Positions 24,666 through 36,219 of a stretch of DNA of 64,000 nt are shown piece after piece. The DNA is taken from assembly GCF_022201045.2 (NCBI RefSeq), contig NC_068562.1, forward strand, positions 4,570,001 to 4,634,000, read 5' to 3'. The notes below the pieces were generated by a model. The model had not been told where the DNA came from. It saw only the letters and a list, made by a program, of their open reading frames with translations, and ran no database searches. Each line of letters opens with the position of its first letter. The first letter of the stretch is position 1. The translations under genes and the position numbers were made by a program. The stretch comes from Citrus sinensis (taxonomy: Eukaryota; Streptophyta; Magnoliopsida; Sapindales; Rutaceae).

Positions 24666-25172
24666 TCATCTAAGGGTTCTAATTCTTTCTTTAGGTAGAG
24701 GAGGAAGATTAGAAAGCCTCACAAAATTATCATCATGAGTCTCACAAGAACCCTTGCACGAAAATAAAAACTTGCTCTTCTTCTTTGGTTTTGAACCGAC
24801 AGAACTAGGATTACTTTTCTTACGTTGTCGGCTCCTTGAACTTTTGGTGCACTCCATGTAAGCAGCAAGAAAAGGGTCCTCTTGCCACCAACCTATTACG
24901 CCCTTTGCAGAAGTGGTTCTTCTCGGAGGCTGCTGTGATGGGCAAGGAGGGAGAGGTATCTTTAATATCTCCTCCGCCGATAAGCTGAGGCTATTGGGAT
25001 TACTAGAAGCTGTTCTTGGCGGCTGCGGCGGCGGTGACGGTGATTCTAGGTTAAGTGCATGTAGCCCTTGATTTAAAGAGCACTCTTGAGGCGTAGTGAT
25101 TTTTGATACACCAGGCTTGTCTTCCCAAGAAAATGGTATGCTTCCTTGTGATTGAATTTTTCTGTGGCTCAT
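24666..25172 (-). CDS. DUF688-like short plant protein, 168 aa
   Basis: A single-exon minus-strand gene. The N-terminus carries IPFSWEDKPG at residues 12-21, the hallmark at the start of plant DUF688-type proteins. A Pro-rich linker follows (residues about 44-56 and 73-84). A central GWWQEDPFLAAYMECTK block (about 93-109) looks conserved, then comes a basic Ser/Lys-rich segment (about 111-135) that could be a nuclear targeting signal. The tail is FVRLSNLPPLPKER. The family has no established biochemical role. Classical DUF688 proteins are several hundred residues, so this is a short relative or a separate small family sharing the motif. The start is chosen as the first ATG, directly after an A-tract in the leader. 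Confidence 0.78.
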   Translation of the reverse strand: MSHRKIQSQGSIPFSWEDKPGVSKITTPQECSLNQGLHALNLESPSPPPQPPRTASSNPNSLSLSAEEILKIPLPPCPSQQPPRRTTSAKGVIGWWQEDPFLAAYMECTKSSRSRQRKKSNPSSVGSKPKKKSKFLFSCKGSCETHDDNFVRLSNLPPLPKERIRTLR

Positions 25173-25233
25173 GATCTTTTTTTTTTTTTTTTTTTCTGTT
25201 TTGCAACGAAATTATAAATTAAGTTAGAGGGTA

Positions 25234-25250
25234 CATCTATATATATAGAT
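25234..25250 (-). promoter_or_regulatory. Likely TATA box of the DUF688-like gene
   Basis: On the minus strand CTATATATATAGATG lies about 65-80 bp before the ATG. The intervening sequence includes an A-tract next to the start codon. Confidence 0.5.
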
Positions 25251-25252
25251 AT

Positions 25253-26119
25253 GCATATATTTAATTTCATGCTCTTCACATTCCCTAACGGCAAGGGAAG
25301 CAAGTGAAACGTGAAGAAGAAGATAGTTTTGCTTTTAAATGAATTTAAGGAAAATAGATGATTAAAGAGAAGAAAACTAAGAGCAGGTTCAATTCGTTAG
25401 GTCTGCTAATGCCCATAATTGGCAAGTAAGTTGATAAGGCGTGTATCCAAAGCCTTAATTAAATTTCATTGGATTCACTAGCTCCATTGACTAAGTTACT
25501 TTTAGGTAAAATGTCATAAGATAAGGTAATTATATACATATTACATTCAGAAGATACATTATTAATATATTGGATGGATTACAGGCATGCAATTATAGCA
25601 TGAACTAAAACCTCGAATCATAGACTGTCTAAATTTTTGTAATGATAGATTCGTTGAGGTATATCTATTGTACATAACTAAACAAGGGGTTAAAGGAAAA
25701 AAACAAAAAACAAAAAACATTTTCCTTACACAGATCATTCGCCTCTTGGCCATCAGTCATCAGAACAAGAAACCATTGACCTAAAAATTTTAGATTTTTC
25801 ATAAATTAGTAAATTAATTTGTTGCGGAGATCCATTTGTTATTATAAGCTAAAGCCTGCATGAATGCATACGAAGAATAGAAATTAGTCAGAGAAGTCTC
25901 AGATGACCCCTTAAAACAAATAAAATAAAATCTGATAAACTGATAAAGTAACTTAAAATGTCCTCATTCCCGGTAGGTATAGTCTAGAAAAAATTCTAAG
26001 TGCTTGGAATCAAAAAGCTAATGATCATTACGAAAAGCGAATGATTCTTTATGTTCCAAGCATTATCATTTTCAACTTCTTTACCGGCCGAAGTCTACCG
26101 TTTGTTGGAGGCACGACTT
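25253..26119. other. Intergenic DNA, no gene seen
   Basis: Contains an imperfect inverted repeat centred near 26030 (GTGCTTGGAA near 26000-26009, and TTCCAAGCAT near 26055-26064). The minus frame at 25562-25753 is not supported. Confidence 0.45.
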
Positions 26120-26127
26120 CAACTAAG

Positions 26128-26857
26128 CAGCGTTTATTTTTTTAAGTTGAGGACTTAATTGACTTAATTTCAATCAATTCAGGGACTGTTTGTTTTTTTT
26201 TATTTAATGACTTAATTAAGTTTATTTTTTTTAACTTAATGAAAATTTTTAATCTTTAAGTCATTAAGTTATTAAGTCAAATTTTTTACTTAATTTAAAA
26301 AGTTTGAATAACGTGATGAAAAGATATTCTCCAAAAATAATACTATCTAATTAATTATTTTCATCATTACCTAAATAAAACTTACTAATTAGCATTATTA
26401 TTTATCTCCATAATATGCGATAATGATAACAAAGTAGTGGATTATTATTATTATTTTTATCTTTTTCTATTATTCAAGTTAACGTTATTTATCTTTACAA
26501 TTTTTTAACATTTTTCGTATAATACATTATAAAGTACAATAAAATTGACTAATATGCTCTAATTTAGAATATTAAAGAGTTGCATTCACTTGAACATAAT
26601 TTATTTTATAATGAAATACTCTTATTTATGTTCCTTAAAATATTTATTATTTATGCAGCATTTAAAATTTGTAATGGCACAAATGAAAAGGTACTAGTTT
26701 GAAAACTTTTTAAATTGAAGAAAACAAACAAATTATTACTTATTAACAAAGGTTCAGATAAAAAAATAAACATATCATTTAGATTTAAACATTTAATTCT
26801 ATTTAGAATTTAGACTAATTCATGTTTATTTAGATTTTAGACCAAAAAAATAAATGC
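26128..26857. mobile_element. Probable hAT-type non-autonomous element (730 bp)
   Basis: The left end CAGCGTTTATTTTTTTAAG and the right end, inverted GCATTTATTTTTTTGGTC, form short imperfect inverted repeats. Flanks CAACTAAG (26120-26127) and CACCTAAG (26858-26865) match at seven of eight positions, as expected for an aged 8-bp hAT duplication. The interior is AT-rich with ACTTAAT/ATTAAGT blocks and no coding region. Confidence 0.5.
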
Positions 26858-26865
26858 CACCTAAG

Positions 26866-27704
26866 TACTGTGTTTCTTTTACATGTATTTTCTATTTCAA
26901 CACTCAAGTCTTTTAATAAATTAAATTATCTGTATTGGCTTAATTGTAACTACCAATCCCATAATTTTCTAGAGTCAAATTCAAGAAATTTGTTGGCGGT
27001 ATAATTAGATATGATTTAAGGAGACACCATTCATAATTTGCTATGCTTACCTAAAAACTGTGAGTGTGTGCATGCTAGAGTAATCAAGATCGTCTCATAA
27101 TAATTTTTTTTTTTTTGAGTTTTGCAGATCTTAAATCATATATTTATTGATATGAATCACACTATTGGCACTCCTCTAATTTTCTCATAAAACCCATTTT
27201 TCATTTATTCTTGCATTAATTCCAAAAATACCCTTTAAAAAAATAAAACACTTTTATTTTTTAACTTAATTTTTTAGTTTTTATTTTTTTTCTTCTGCAA
27301 TCTTATTATTATTCTACGCATAAATTAAAAATTTTTTGCGGATGATGAAATTTTGTACGCCAACCATTGACTTAAGTTACAAATATTTTAAAAATAATGT
27401 AAAAACAATCATAAGTATAAAATATTTAATCAGTAAGAAAAAAAAAAGAACAATACATTGTTCTAAATCTGTGCAATTTAATTTTGGTTAGATAGAGAGT
27501 AACATGTAAAAAAAAAATGGATCCCTTATAAATGCAAGTAATTTGCATCGGAAAAAAAAAATCGAAGTGAGTGCAATTAAATTCATATTTGTTCCTGAAT
27601 GTAGTTTAATCTAAAGTGGAGTTTAATGAGGATAATAACGGGGTGCTAATAGCTTAAGTCTATGTATGTGCCCAAAGAGAGAAGATCAGCCCTTCAGCCC
27701 ATAA
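26866..27704. other. Intergenic DNA, no gene seen
   Basis: T-rich and A-rich tracts. No element ends or coding frame recognised. Confidence 0.45.
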
Positions 27705-27738
27705 CAATTGGATTGGCCTATCCTTGAAATCACCAGGA

Positions 27739-27939
27739 CCCAAAAGCTAAAGGCTCTCTCTGTTTTTCTATAAAAACAAACCCCTTCGGCCAACAAATCT
27801 CCGCCTCTCAGTAAGGGATGTTAACCTCATTAGAAGCCCAAAAGCTAAAGGGCACTTGTGTACTTTCGTCATTTCCCTCTTATCTAGTTTCTATATATAA
27901 TCCCCTTCGGCCATTAGGGTTTTGCAGACTCCGCCTCTC
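27739..27939 (+). promoter_or_regulatory. Tandemly duplicated core-promoter block
   Basis: Three landmarks appear twice in the same order: CCCAAAAGCTAAAGG (27739 and 27837), CCCCTTCGGCCA (27781 and 27902) just after a TATA-type string (CTATAAAAAC near 27768; CTATATATAA near 27890), and CTCCGCCTCTC (27799 and 27929). The second copy also has TTAGGGTTT (27914-27922), a telo-box-like site often seen in promoters of ribosomal-protein and translation genes. Confidence 0.6.
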
Positions 27940-28090
27940 TGGAGCATCAGGTCATTTATTTTTTACTTTTGTTTTATTTTTTGTTTTGCGCTTCTATGGA
28001 GTCTATGTTTTTTTGTTGCAGCGACTTATCGGATGCCCCTGTTTGAGTTTTGTTGTTTCTTTCTGTTTCGGTCTTTGTATAGATTTGATT

Positions 28091-28186
28091 ATGGGCGATG
28101 ATGATAATACATTTCTCGATGCTGATTTCACGTCGTTAGACTTGGGACCAAAAGCAAGTATTTTGATGACTTTTGTGCGTATCTGA
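28091..28186 (+). pseudogene. Stranded first coding exon, gene incomplete
   Basis: Downstream of the duplicated promoter, a leader exon ends at a donor (CATCAG/GTCATT at 27950/27951) and a second exon starts after TTGTTGCAG (28022). The ATG at 28091 opens MGDDDNTFLDADFTSLDLGP, an acidic start that looks coding, and the frame closes at 28186. A donor candidate at 28158 (GCAA/GTATTT) would be phase 1. I find no downstream exon that continues this frame within the next 2 kb. It may be a truncated copy of a housekeeping gene, a gene with a distant exon, or a 31-aa ORF. Protein not recognised. Confidence 0.35.
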
Positions 28187-29100
28187 GCCATTCTTTCCAT
28201 TTGCTTATTTTATTTTATCTTTTTTTTTTAAAAAAAAAATGATCAAATTAAAATTAGTGGAAGTGAGGGTGTTTGCAATGATTAAAAGATAATTCCTCGT
28301 TCTGAATGCTCCACTGGGCATGACAGACTCTTTTACACCCATAGAATCTGAGCTCTTCCCACCTCCACTTTTACTTTCATTTTTTCTCCTTTTTTTTTTA
28401 TTGTTATTATTATTTTTAATATTTGTTGGCAATTTCAGTTTTGCGATTTGTAGGCTTGGATCATCTTATTATCAGTAAATTAGCGTGAATCCACAAATCG
28501 TTTTAATTTTTATTTATTGCGTCGTCGCGTGCTAATGAGCACTAGTGACTTATTCTAAGCTGTGTCTTTCAACTAAAAGAAATGTACTAGGAGACATCTC
28601 TCCCATTCAAATCAGTCTTAATTTTATTGAAATATTCCCGGTGCTTGCAACAGTTGAAGAAATTTTAATTCAGATTGCGAACACGAACTGCAACATTATT
28701 TTTGAACGCTAACTGAAATTTCTTGACTAACGGACCTTTCTTCGACTCGAAATAAGGCCTGGTTGTCGCTGATTTGAACAAGGGATGATTAGAAATTTGG
28801 ACCTTACAGGGGTTACATCTTACCCAAAAAATGGTATCCAAAATTTCAAGTCTAGCTTTCGTTAAAACCAGCTTTTGGGTTATTTACCCAAACAACGATA
28901 CCCAAAAATTCTAATGTTATGCCTTGGTTAAAAACCACCTTTTGGGTCATTGGGTGCCCAAATTTAGCCAGTTTTGGGTTGTGATGGACGCACCATACTG
29001 GCATTATTAAATAGTAGAGTAGTGATGGACGCACCAAGCATGTGAGAGCCATATAAGACGGAAACGGCAATAAAGACCGCGATTGAGAAATTTTAATGAG
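28187..29100. other. Intergenic DNA with a 15-bp direct repeat
   Basis: GTGATGGACGCACCA occurs near 28980 and again near 29024. No coding region is supported; minus frames at 28205-28432 and 28852-29106 are shadows of low-complexity or repeat-like sequence. Confidence 0.4.
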
Positions 29101-29103
29101 TTG

Positions 29104-29120
29104 CACGTGATTGTCACGTG
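29104..29120. promoter_or_regulatory. Paired CACGTG (G-box) sites
   Basis: CACGTGATTGTCACGTGAT contains two CACGTGAT units 11 bases apart. They lie about 60-100 bp upstream of a CT-rich stretch that looks like a transcribed leader (29175-29290). Binding by bHLH or bZIP factors is inferred from the G-box core. Confidence 0.45.
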
Positions 29121-29204
29121 ATCAGAAGTAAAATAAAAATTGAACAAAAGAAAAAATAACGAAGCCACTGTAGGCATTCCCTCCATTTTCTTCTTTAAAA
29201 TTCA

Positions 29205-30196
29205 ATGAGCTCTCTCGTATTCATAACCCATCTCCAACCAGATCACATCAAGCACGAATGTAACACTTTTTGCTCGCTCCTTTCTCTCGGTAAATCAACC
29301 ATCTTGTGCTCTTAATTAGCTCTTGTAGTTTCAATTGATTAATCAATTAATTTTTTTTTTAATGTTTTGATATTCAGTTTTCATCCAATCTTATTGTTAT
29401 TTGCTCTTCCAGTTCCAATTTAATTTAATTTGATTTTTTGGTATTTGATTTTACCATGTATGATCGTTCATTTGGTTATATGTGCTTTCAGATTGTCTAC
29501 TTTGCTCAAGTTCATTTGGTTTGGGTCTTGATTTTCAATAGAAATGATGCATTTGGGTCTTGTTTATATAATGGGCATTTGATTTTGGTACGTAGCATTA
29601 TAGTATTTCTAAAAGGCTTTATAAATTTTACTCTTCAAATATTTATTTGCTTATTTATGTGGTAAATAGAATAGTGAAAAAGTATATTATTTTTCAAAAG
29701 ACTCTTCAAATAGAAATGAGTTAATATTATTTTAATTAAAATAATTATTTTTTTAAAGCAAAAGTCAATAGTAATTAAAATGCTTATCTCTCTTTCTCCA
29801 ACAAAAAGTAATAAAATGTAAATTGAAAACAGAGAAAGCAACTCTCCAAATTTGAAGATAAATAATCATTTCTTATTTAAAGAATCTTAATTGAAGTGTC
29901 TTTTGGAACCTTAAATGCTGATGTGGCTCTTCAAATAAATAATAAAATATTATTTGAAGAGTTTTTTGGTGATGTTCTTAATTATTTATTGTCGTGTCAA
30001 TTTTGATTTATTTACATTCAGTGCGGATGGTTTTTATTGTGTAGAAATGGAAAGTGGGGAAGAAGTCCACAAAGTTCAAGAACTTGATGAGGTTGAGAAT
30101 AACAACTTAGAAGAAGATATTGGCAAATTCAGAATATTGAAACTGAAAGAGAAGATCGCAACCCTTCATCATATAAAACAAAACCCATCACCATGA
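29205..30196 (+). other. Possible unidentified spliced transcript
   Basis: An ATG at 29205 opens 28 codons (MSSLVFITHL...) up to a donor-like CTCTCG/GTAAAT at 29288/29289. An acceptor-like TTTACATTCAG ends at 30021, followed by a coding-looking segment. From an ATG at 30047 that segment reads MESGEEVHKVQELDEVENNN and onwards for 49 residues to a stop at 30196. The two pieces do not join in the same frame, so the upstream part could be a leader. A Tourist-like MITE occupies much of the putative intron. No family recognised. Confidence 0.25.
29601..29977. mobile_element. Tourist-like MITE, copy 2 (377 bp, inverted)
   Basis: Inverted relative to the copy at 20014-20389. The left end, TAGTATTTCTAAAAGGC, and the next 60 bases align with the reverse complement of copy 1's right end. 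The right end, TTTTTTGGTGATGTTC, aligns with its left end. TTA flanks both sides (29598-29600 and 29978-29980). Confidence 0.78.
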
Positions 30197-33030
30197 AAAT
30201 CAAAAACCAAAATATCAAAAAAAAAAAACAAAAACAAAAATAAAGCATACTTTCCATTTCTGCATGGTGAAGACAAGAAGATATTGGCAGTTGAAGAACA
30301 TGCATGGTGAAGACAAGTGAAGAAACTAGAATGGTGTTTGATGGGTTTCGTTTTAGAAGATGCATGAAAAAAATCTAACAAAAAAGCTTTAAAGAAAAAA
30401 AAAGGACGAAAAAGATTGAATCATTAAGTAAGTTAAAAAAGATATGATTACTAAATGGAGTAAGCCATTTTGACACTTCTTAAATTACCAAAGATAAATT
30501 AATTTATATTTTTATTTTGAATCAAAATTTTTAATGAAACATTTTAAATAAATGTTTCTTTTAACAATTTTTTTAACCCACCTAATTTAGTGATCTATAT
30601 TTATATTTTAATTTTAATTTTTTTTCCTTGAGAAATTTATAGAAGTTTAGGGTGGAGAAAGAAGTCATGTAATATGAAGAAATTAATTTAAGATTTTAAG
30701 ATTTATATGCATTTTATAAATAAAAACTTAAAAGAAGGGTGAAATTTTAAAGCAAGATGGTTGGTGACTTGGTTCCAATTTGCGGGATTATTTTTTATAA
30801 ATTAAAATTCAAAAGAGATTTTACGAGAATTTTATTTTAGATGGGGTGTTAAAAGCTCCACTCTTTGTAAATAACAAGCATGAGATCAGTTGATTCAATG
30901 AAAGTTAAAAACTTTCTATCAAACAGGAAAAAGGAGAAGCAAGCATGAGATGAAAGCAAATTGTGACTTTTTTGTCTTTGAGGCCTTGCTGCTCTATTAT
31001 ATCATTCAATAGGTCCAATGATTGACTGAGTCCTGGTCCCATGAACCTTTCATTGTAATTTATTCTAAATTTAAAGAACAGCTCCAGAGCCAACTATCTT
31101 ATGTTGTGCAAAATAAAAATAACGAGTCTTACTATAAAAGTAAGAAAGCGAAACAAAAGGTACACAAAAAAGAAAATGATACTAAACTAGCGGACTGGAT
31201 TATTAATTTCCACAAGGAATTTAGAATATAGCTTAGTTAAGAGATATTCCTAGCCAGAATGCATGCCCAGATCAGCATCTGTTGCTATCACAAGCATTTT
31301 TTCACTCAAAGTTGCCACTTGCCAGTTGCCGCTGCCTCTCTTCTCGCTGAAGACTAGCGCTCTGACTCACTACTGCCTCTAATTTAACCATGTCACTGGA
31401 TTCGTGCTTCTTTCTTTCTTTGAAGCTTTTGGCTGAAAAAAGAAAGAAAGATGAAGCACCTTTACAAACGGTGGCCACATATCGACATTAATCCTGTATA
31501 TGGTACATGATAAACACAAACGGGCTTGGCTACTGGCTGCTGGCTGCTGGCTGCTGGCTTGTGGGGATGCATTGCCGCCTCAGGACTTTTTCTTCTCTTA
31601 AAAGTTATATCAAATATAAGTAGCTTAATTTGTTCACAGACGGTCCTGAATGCTGACTAATGACGTTTGTTGAGCAGTTATGTCTCTAAGTTTGAGAAAT
31701 GGAAAGACAGAGGATGGCATAACACTATATCCTTTGATTTCATGACTTTGATTGATCAAATCAGTTGTCTCAAATAATATAATTCGTTCTCAAAATTACA
31801 AATTTATATTTCAGGTTGAGGTAATGAGTTATGATAACTTTAGCCGGGCCCCTGCAACAGAGCAATCTGACCGAGTGATGGGTGTCTTTGTGTCAACTTT
31901 ATGGTGGTGTTGTCAATTTGCAATCTTTTTCCGTTGCAGACCCGACCCACACACGAGACAAGTAGTAGAAAACAAAAGTAACACAACAATCTTCATAAAA
32001 CAGTGAAAATTTTAACACAAATTCCTTTCAATTTCAATGTCAATATGAGAGAGAGAGAGTTAAATCGGTACTGGTTTCAAATTCAATCATTTTATGTCAT
32101 GGGGCCATGTTCCACAATTTTTCTTCAGAATTGGTCCTAGCCTTTCATCATAATTACTTTACGTCAAGCCAAAAGAAGACCAAAGTGATGCAAGTAGGGT
32201 CAGTTGGCCATGGCTGGCCCATTCGGAGCCTGAGCCTGAGACTGAGCCACTGGGCCATATGACTAATCAACTCAGTGGGGGGCATGGCCGCGCCCTGCTG
32301 GGTGGCCTGGCCACAAGAATGCCTCCCGCCTGGAGTCGAGGAAACTTCGTCCCAATCTTAAACAGTGAATTAAATGATGCTTGTGTAGATGGATAATTAA
32401 TAATATAGAGCATGGCCCGGACCCAAGAAAGTGAATCAATTATCATCCGACATCAATAGGCGGTTGGATGATGAATGTTCCGCGGTAATCATTGACCAGT
32501 TTTGACCCCACTGCCATGCTTTCTAGCTTTCGGAATCAGTTGTTTGTGATGAGGCAATCCCAATCATGCATGTAAAATACATTTCCTCGTATAAACAATA
32601 CATGTAAAATACATTTCCTTATATAAACAGTATATACATGGGACTCATATACTGTTTATGTGAGGAGATTTATCTTACATGCATGTAAGATAGGAGATCC
32701 TTGTGATGATGGGCACAATCAGACAGCACGCAGTACAAAAGAAAATTAGAATCGATCATAAATCGCTTCAATTCACAAACTATAGGTAAACCACAGCTTC
32801 CTGAGTTAAAAGTGCCCAATGCCTACAATTTGGTTTAGCCATTAAGTTCATACTATAAATTCTTAAAACCACAAGCCTAGAAGGAACCAGATAAAATTAA
32901 AAAATAATAATAATAATAATTAGATAGAAGGAGTTGCTGCAAAGCCTCCTACTCATCAACTTGCTTTAAACTCCAGCACTTGACTTGCCCCGCTTTGTTT
33001 TTGTCTTCACCGCCCAGGTTCAACTGCTGA
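30197..33030. other. Intergenic DNA, no gene seen
   Basis: Holds a 17-base direct repeat TGCATGGTGAAGACAAG near 30261 and 30301, a short CTGGCTG heptamer repeat near 31528-31558, and a locally GC-rich patch around 32200-32345 without a convincing frame. The last 150 bases should be the 3' untranslated region of the GRF gene. Confidence 0.45.
32567..32685. repeat. Direct plus inverted repeat forming a long hairpin
   Basis: A 31-bp unit, CATGTAAAATACATTTCCT followed by GTATAAACA-like sequence, is repeated directly (about 32570 and 32601). An inverted copy then follows at about 32647-32682. The second direct copy and the inverted copy can pair over about 35 bp with some mismatches around a 10-base loop. 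Confidence 0.65.
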
Positions 33031-36000
33031 TTACAGAGATGGTATAGAGGAGGAACTTGCAAGGGCTGAGCCAACCACATCGTCGCATAGGTTTGCTCCA
33101 TCAGGTGCCTTCTTGTTCTCAGCTATAGGACTGCTCCCTGAACTGCTATTTGAAAGTGAACAGAAAGTTGACTTCTGCAAGACACCTGTAGGAGAAGATC
33201 CCAATTGTGGACTGCCATCCCACCCTTCTGTTAAAAGGTTTAGAGCCGAGTTCTTGCAGGCATTCACATTTTTACTGGTGTTGGCTAAGGCCTCTCCTAA
33301 AGGACCTCCCATAGAACTACCCCAAGATATCGGTATCCAGTTAGTCTGCTTTTGGTTTGGCTCACCAAGGTCACCATTCATCCCCAAACCAGTATGCATA
33401 GGGTCAAGCTCCCGAGATAATTTTAGTGGTGATAGTGCAAGCCTCTCATGGGTGGGAGAGGATGAGGCTGATGAGAACTCCGGAGGGGCCATGGGGATTG
33501 ACATTGATAGCTGAGTCCAGTCTGATTTAAGCTCCTCCGGCCAAGTAATGACAGAACGATTCGACTCATCCTTGGGCCAGTCATCAATGAATTGCCGGAG
33601 AGGATTCTGGTCTTGTGTTTCTTGGTCATTGAAAGCTAGAAATGACTCATCATAGCTTTTGGAGTTCAAGTATGAACTCCGTTGAGAAGGATTAAGGAGG
33701 GAATCAGAGGAAACAAGTCCAAACACCGATTGAGAGGATTCTTCCCATGGAAAATCTTGTTTTGGAAAACTGAAAGTAGATTCATTAGGCTTCAGGTTGA
33801 TGGTGGAAGACATCATGGAAAGGCTCCGAGAATCTTGCACTCTGCCACAGATAACCTATTTGCTTAGCAGAAAGTAGTATAAATATTTATGATAAAATGC
33901 AAGGCATAGGAAAGATGAACTCAAAACCAAGCAAATGACTTTGTGTGTTACTTTCATAATGGCCTTATCCAAACCTAAAATTAGTTTACAACAAACCAAA
34001 ACAACACAAATTCTCCTAGAAACAGAATCTTAGGTCAAAACTACAGGACAAGTCACAGTCACCAAAGTGAAATGAAATGATTGGATCTCCTTTAAAAGCA
34101 AGAAAAAGAAAAAGAGTATACTATGCAAACAGTTTTAAATGCAGGATCATCTTCAAAGTGCATAACCCTATAATGAGAACTAAACAAATAAAGAGAGTTC
34201 AAGTTCAAAACTGTTATTTTCCACCTGCTGACAAGAGCGTCTGCGGAAGGATTGGCTGCAACCGGCTGCAAGTTTTTTAACTCGTGCTGACTAATTGCGA
34301 GGCTGTTAGGCACGCCGCCATTGGCTATTACCGATGTTGACACGGACGAAGTAGTCGGAACCACCTTTGAATTAGAATGGCCAGTCTGGCCTTCCACAGG
34401 CTTTCTTGAACGGTGGCGGCCCCTGTTTATATGCCTTTCACAGTACTTTTGGTCTGTAACAGCGTCCCTTGAGCACCGCCATTTCTTTCCATCTGTCCGG
34501 CGACACCTCCCTGGCTCGGGATCAGTGTTGCCCGAATAACCAAGATGAAAAGTGCCCCATCCATCTACATTTATGTACAGAAGAATAAGTTCAAAAATAA
34601 AAAAGTTGAGCTTTATATCAAACCCAGAGTAACTTTTATGACTAAAATCACTTTCAATTTCTGCTATCTCATATTTTACATGGAGCTTTCTAGCAAAGAT
34701 CAAGAGAAAATGCCTAGATTTCCTTTTAAATTTAAGGAAGGAAAATCTTAGCAGAAAAATTAGCCGATCACTAAAAAAAAAAAAATTCATTTCAGCATTC
34801 ATGCACAACAAAAACCAAACCACATCAGCCTCCTCCAAAACTCCTTTTTTAATTAATAAAAATTAAAAAAATGGAAATAAAACAACAGCATTAGAGCATA
34901 TAGCGGGAGATCAGTAACTCATGTGTGATAGGGAGCTTACATGAATTGGAAGCATATGATGCAGGGTAGGGCAAGCCAAATGGATGAAGGGACTTTTTGA
35001 GAGGAATGAGCAAATTGGATGGTACCGGCGCATTTGATAGAATGTACTTGTAGATCAAGGCCTGGTGTTCTAGCTCAATCCTCTGAGATGGGGTAAATGG
35101 TCCTCTAGCTCCAGAAAAAGACCCATGCATGCTTGCATTCAAGCTTCCATAACCGTAACCTGTAAAAATGGTACATAAGATAACTTAGTAACATTTATAG
35201 AAGCTGCATGTCTAATCAAAAGATTTAATTTTAACAAGGTGAAAAAGTCATTACGCTAAAAAGTCATTCCAAAGAGAAAGAAAACCAAACAAGCCTTAAT
35301 CGCTAGTCCTACTGATTTTCCTACCATTCCTTGCTCTTTACCCCTTTTGTTTCTCCAAGCCAAAGTAAAAGAAACCCAGGAGCGTGCAGAGGAAAGGAAA
35401 CCAAAAAAAGAAAAAAAAAAGGCTTTTCTCGACAAGACTCGAAACTAAAAATCTTATTTAAAAGAAAAAAGCCAAGGAAAAGACCCTCCACACTCAACAG
35501 TAATTGAAACCAAAGACACTTACCTATACTAAAAATCCCATTTTTAGCACAGAAATGCGACAAAAAAATATCCATCTCTAAAGACACACATTTGTACCAC
35601 CCCACCTCCCAAAAAAAAAAATAAATAAAGACAAAAAACAAAAACTTACTTCAAAAAATAAACCAAGCAAATAAAATAAAATAAAATAAAATAAAATTTG
35701 GACCAATAAAACACATACCTGTATTTCGAGTGTGAGCAGAAGAAGGTAAGTGCTGGTAAAAAGGAAAGGCTGTGGCTTGTTGTGAGCTTCTCTCCATTAA
35801 AGCAGTACTTGTAGTGAGGAAAGGAACTTGCGATTTGTATGAAGAAAAGCTGAGCATTTGCTCATGGTGTTGGTTGCGAGTATTATTATTATCAGGAGAC
35901 ACAAGAGAATTAGATCTCAACAAAGGGGTGGGTTGGTGCAATGTCAATGTTTTGGTGGCTGAAAAATCAACAGTCTTGGGCATTTTAGAAACAGGCTTGT

Positions 36001-36151
36001 CACCTTCATCAGGTTCAGATCTTTCTTTCTTGACAAACCTAGAACTAGATCCAACAGCCTTCGGCATGGTCTCAGGATAGATTGAGAGCTGAGATGGAGC
36101 TCCGTTTTCAAGACCCGACAGACCCTCCAAACCCAGAACCCCGAAATCCAT
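33031..36151 (-). CDS. GROWTH-REGULATING FACTOR (GRF1/2-type), 600 aa
   Basis: A plant transcription co-regulator that pairs with GIF proteins to promote cell proliferation in leaves and other organs. Four exons on the minus strand: 36151-35719, 35159-34941, 34564-34225 and 33841-33031. All junctions are GT-AG and in frame (1803 nt). The QLQ domain, which binds GIF, is at residues 165-202 ([20 protein letters not shown] and on). The DNA-binding WRC domain is at about 232-275, with zinc ligands Cys238, Cys248, Cys259 and His262 in exact C-x9-C-x10-C-x2-H spacing. The C-terminal half has the [10 protein letters not shown] (TQL) and GGPLGEAL (GGPL) motifs of the larger GRFs. A miR396 site lies in exon 3. 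The long N-terminal extension before QLQ matches GRF1/GRF2-like members. The orthologue number cannot be fixed from one sequence. Confidence 0.95.
34392..34412 (-). promoter_or_regulatory. miR396 target site in GRF exon 3
   Basis: Read on the minus (coding) strand the site is CGTTCAAGAAAGCCTGTGGAA, given here as CGTTCAAGAAAG then CCTGTGGAA. This is the sequence known to be recognised by miR396 in most plant GRF mRNAs. It encodes RSRKPVE at the end of the WRC domain. It implies post-transcriptional repression of this gene in mature tissue, as established for the family. Confidence 0.93.
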
Positions 36152-36172
36152 ATTGGAGACTCACAACACAAT

Positions 36173-36208
36173 CTAAACAACCTCCATATTAAAGCATCAG
36201 CAGCTCAT
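36173..36208 (-). promoter_or_regulatory. Three minimal upstream ORFs in the GRF leader
   Basis: Immediately before the GRF start codon (36151) the minus strand contains ATG-AGC-TGC-TGA (36208-36197), ATG-CTT-TAA (36197-36189, overlapping by one base) and ATG-GAG-GTT-GTT-TAG (36187-36173). Each encodes two to four residues. If the leader is unspliced here, they would precede the main ATG by only 20-60 nt. Repression of translation initiation is an inference. Confidence 0.6.
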
Positions 36209-36219
36209 GAAAGTGACAC

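Noticed and set aside
32200..32345. GC-rich patch considered as an exon or CpG-type promoter
   Set aside because: No sustained frame on either strand and no splice or promoter landmarks.
33113..33514. 133-codon plus-strand frame
   Set aside because: Antisense shadow of the last GRF exon.
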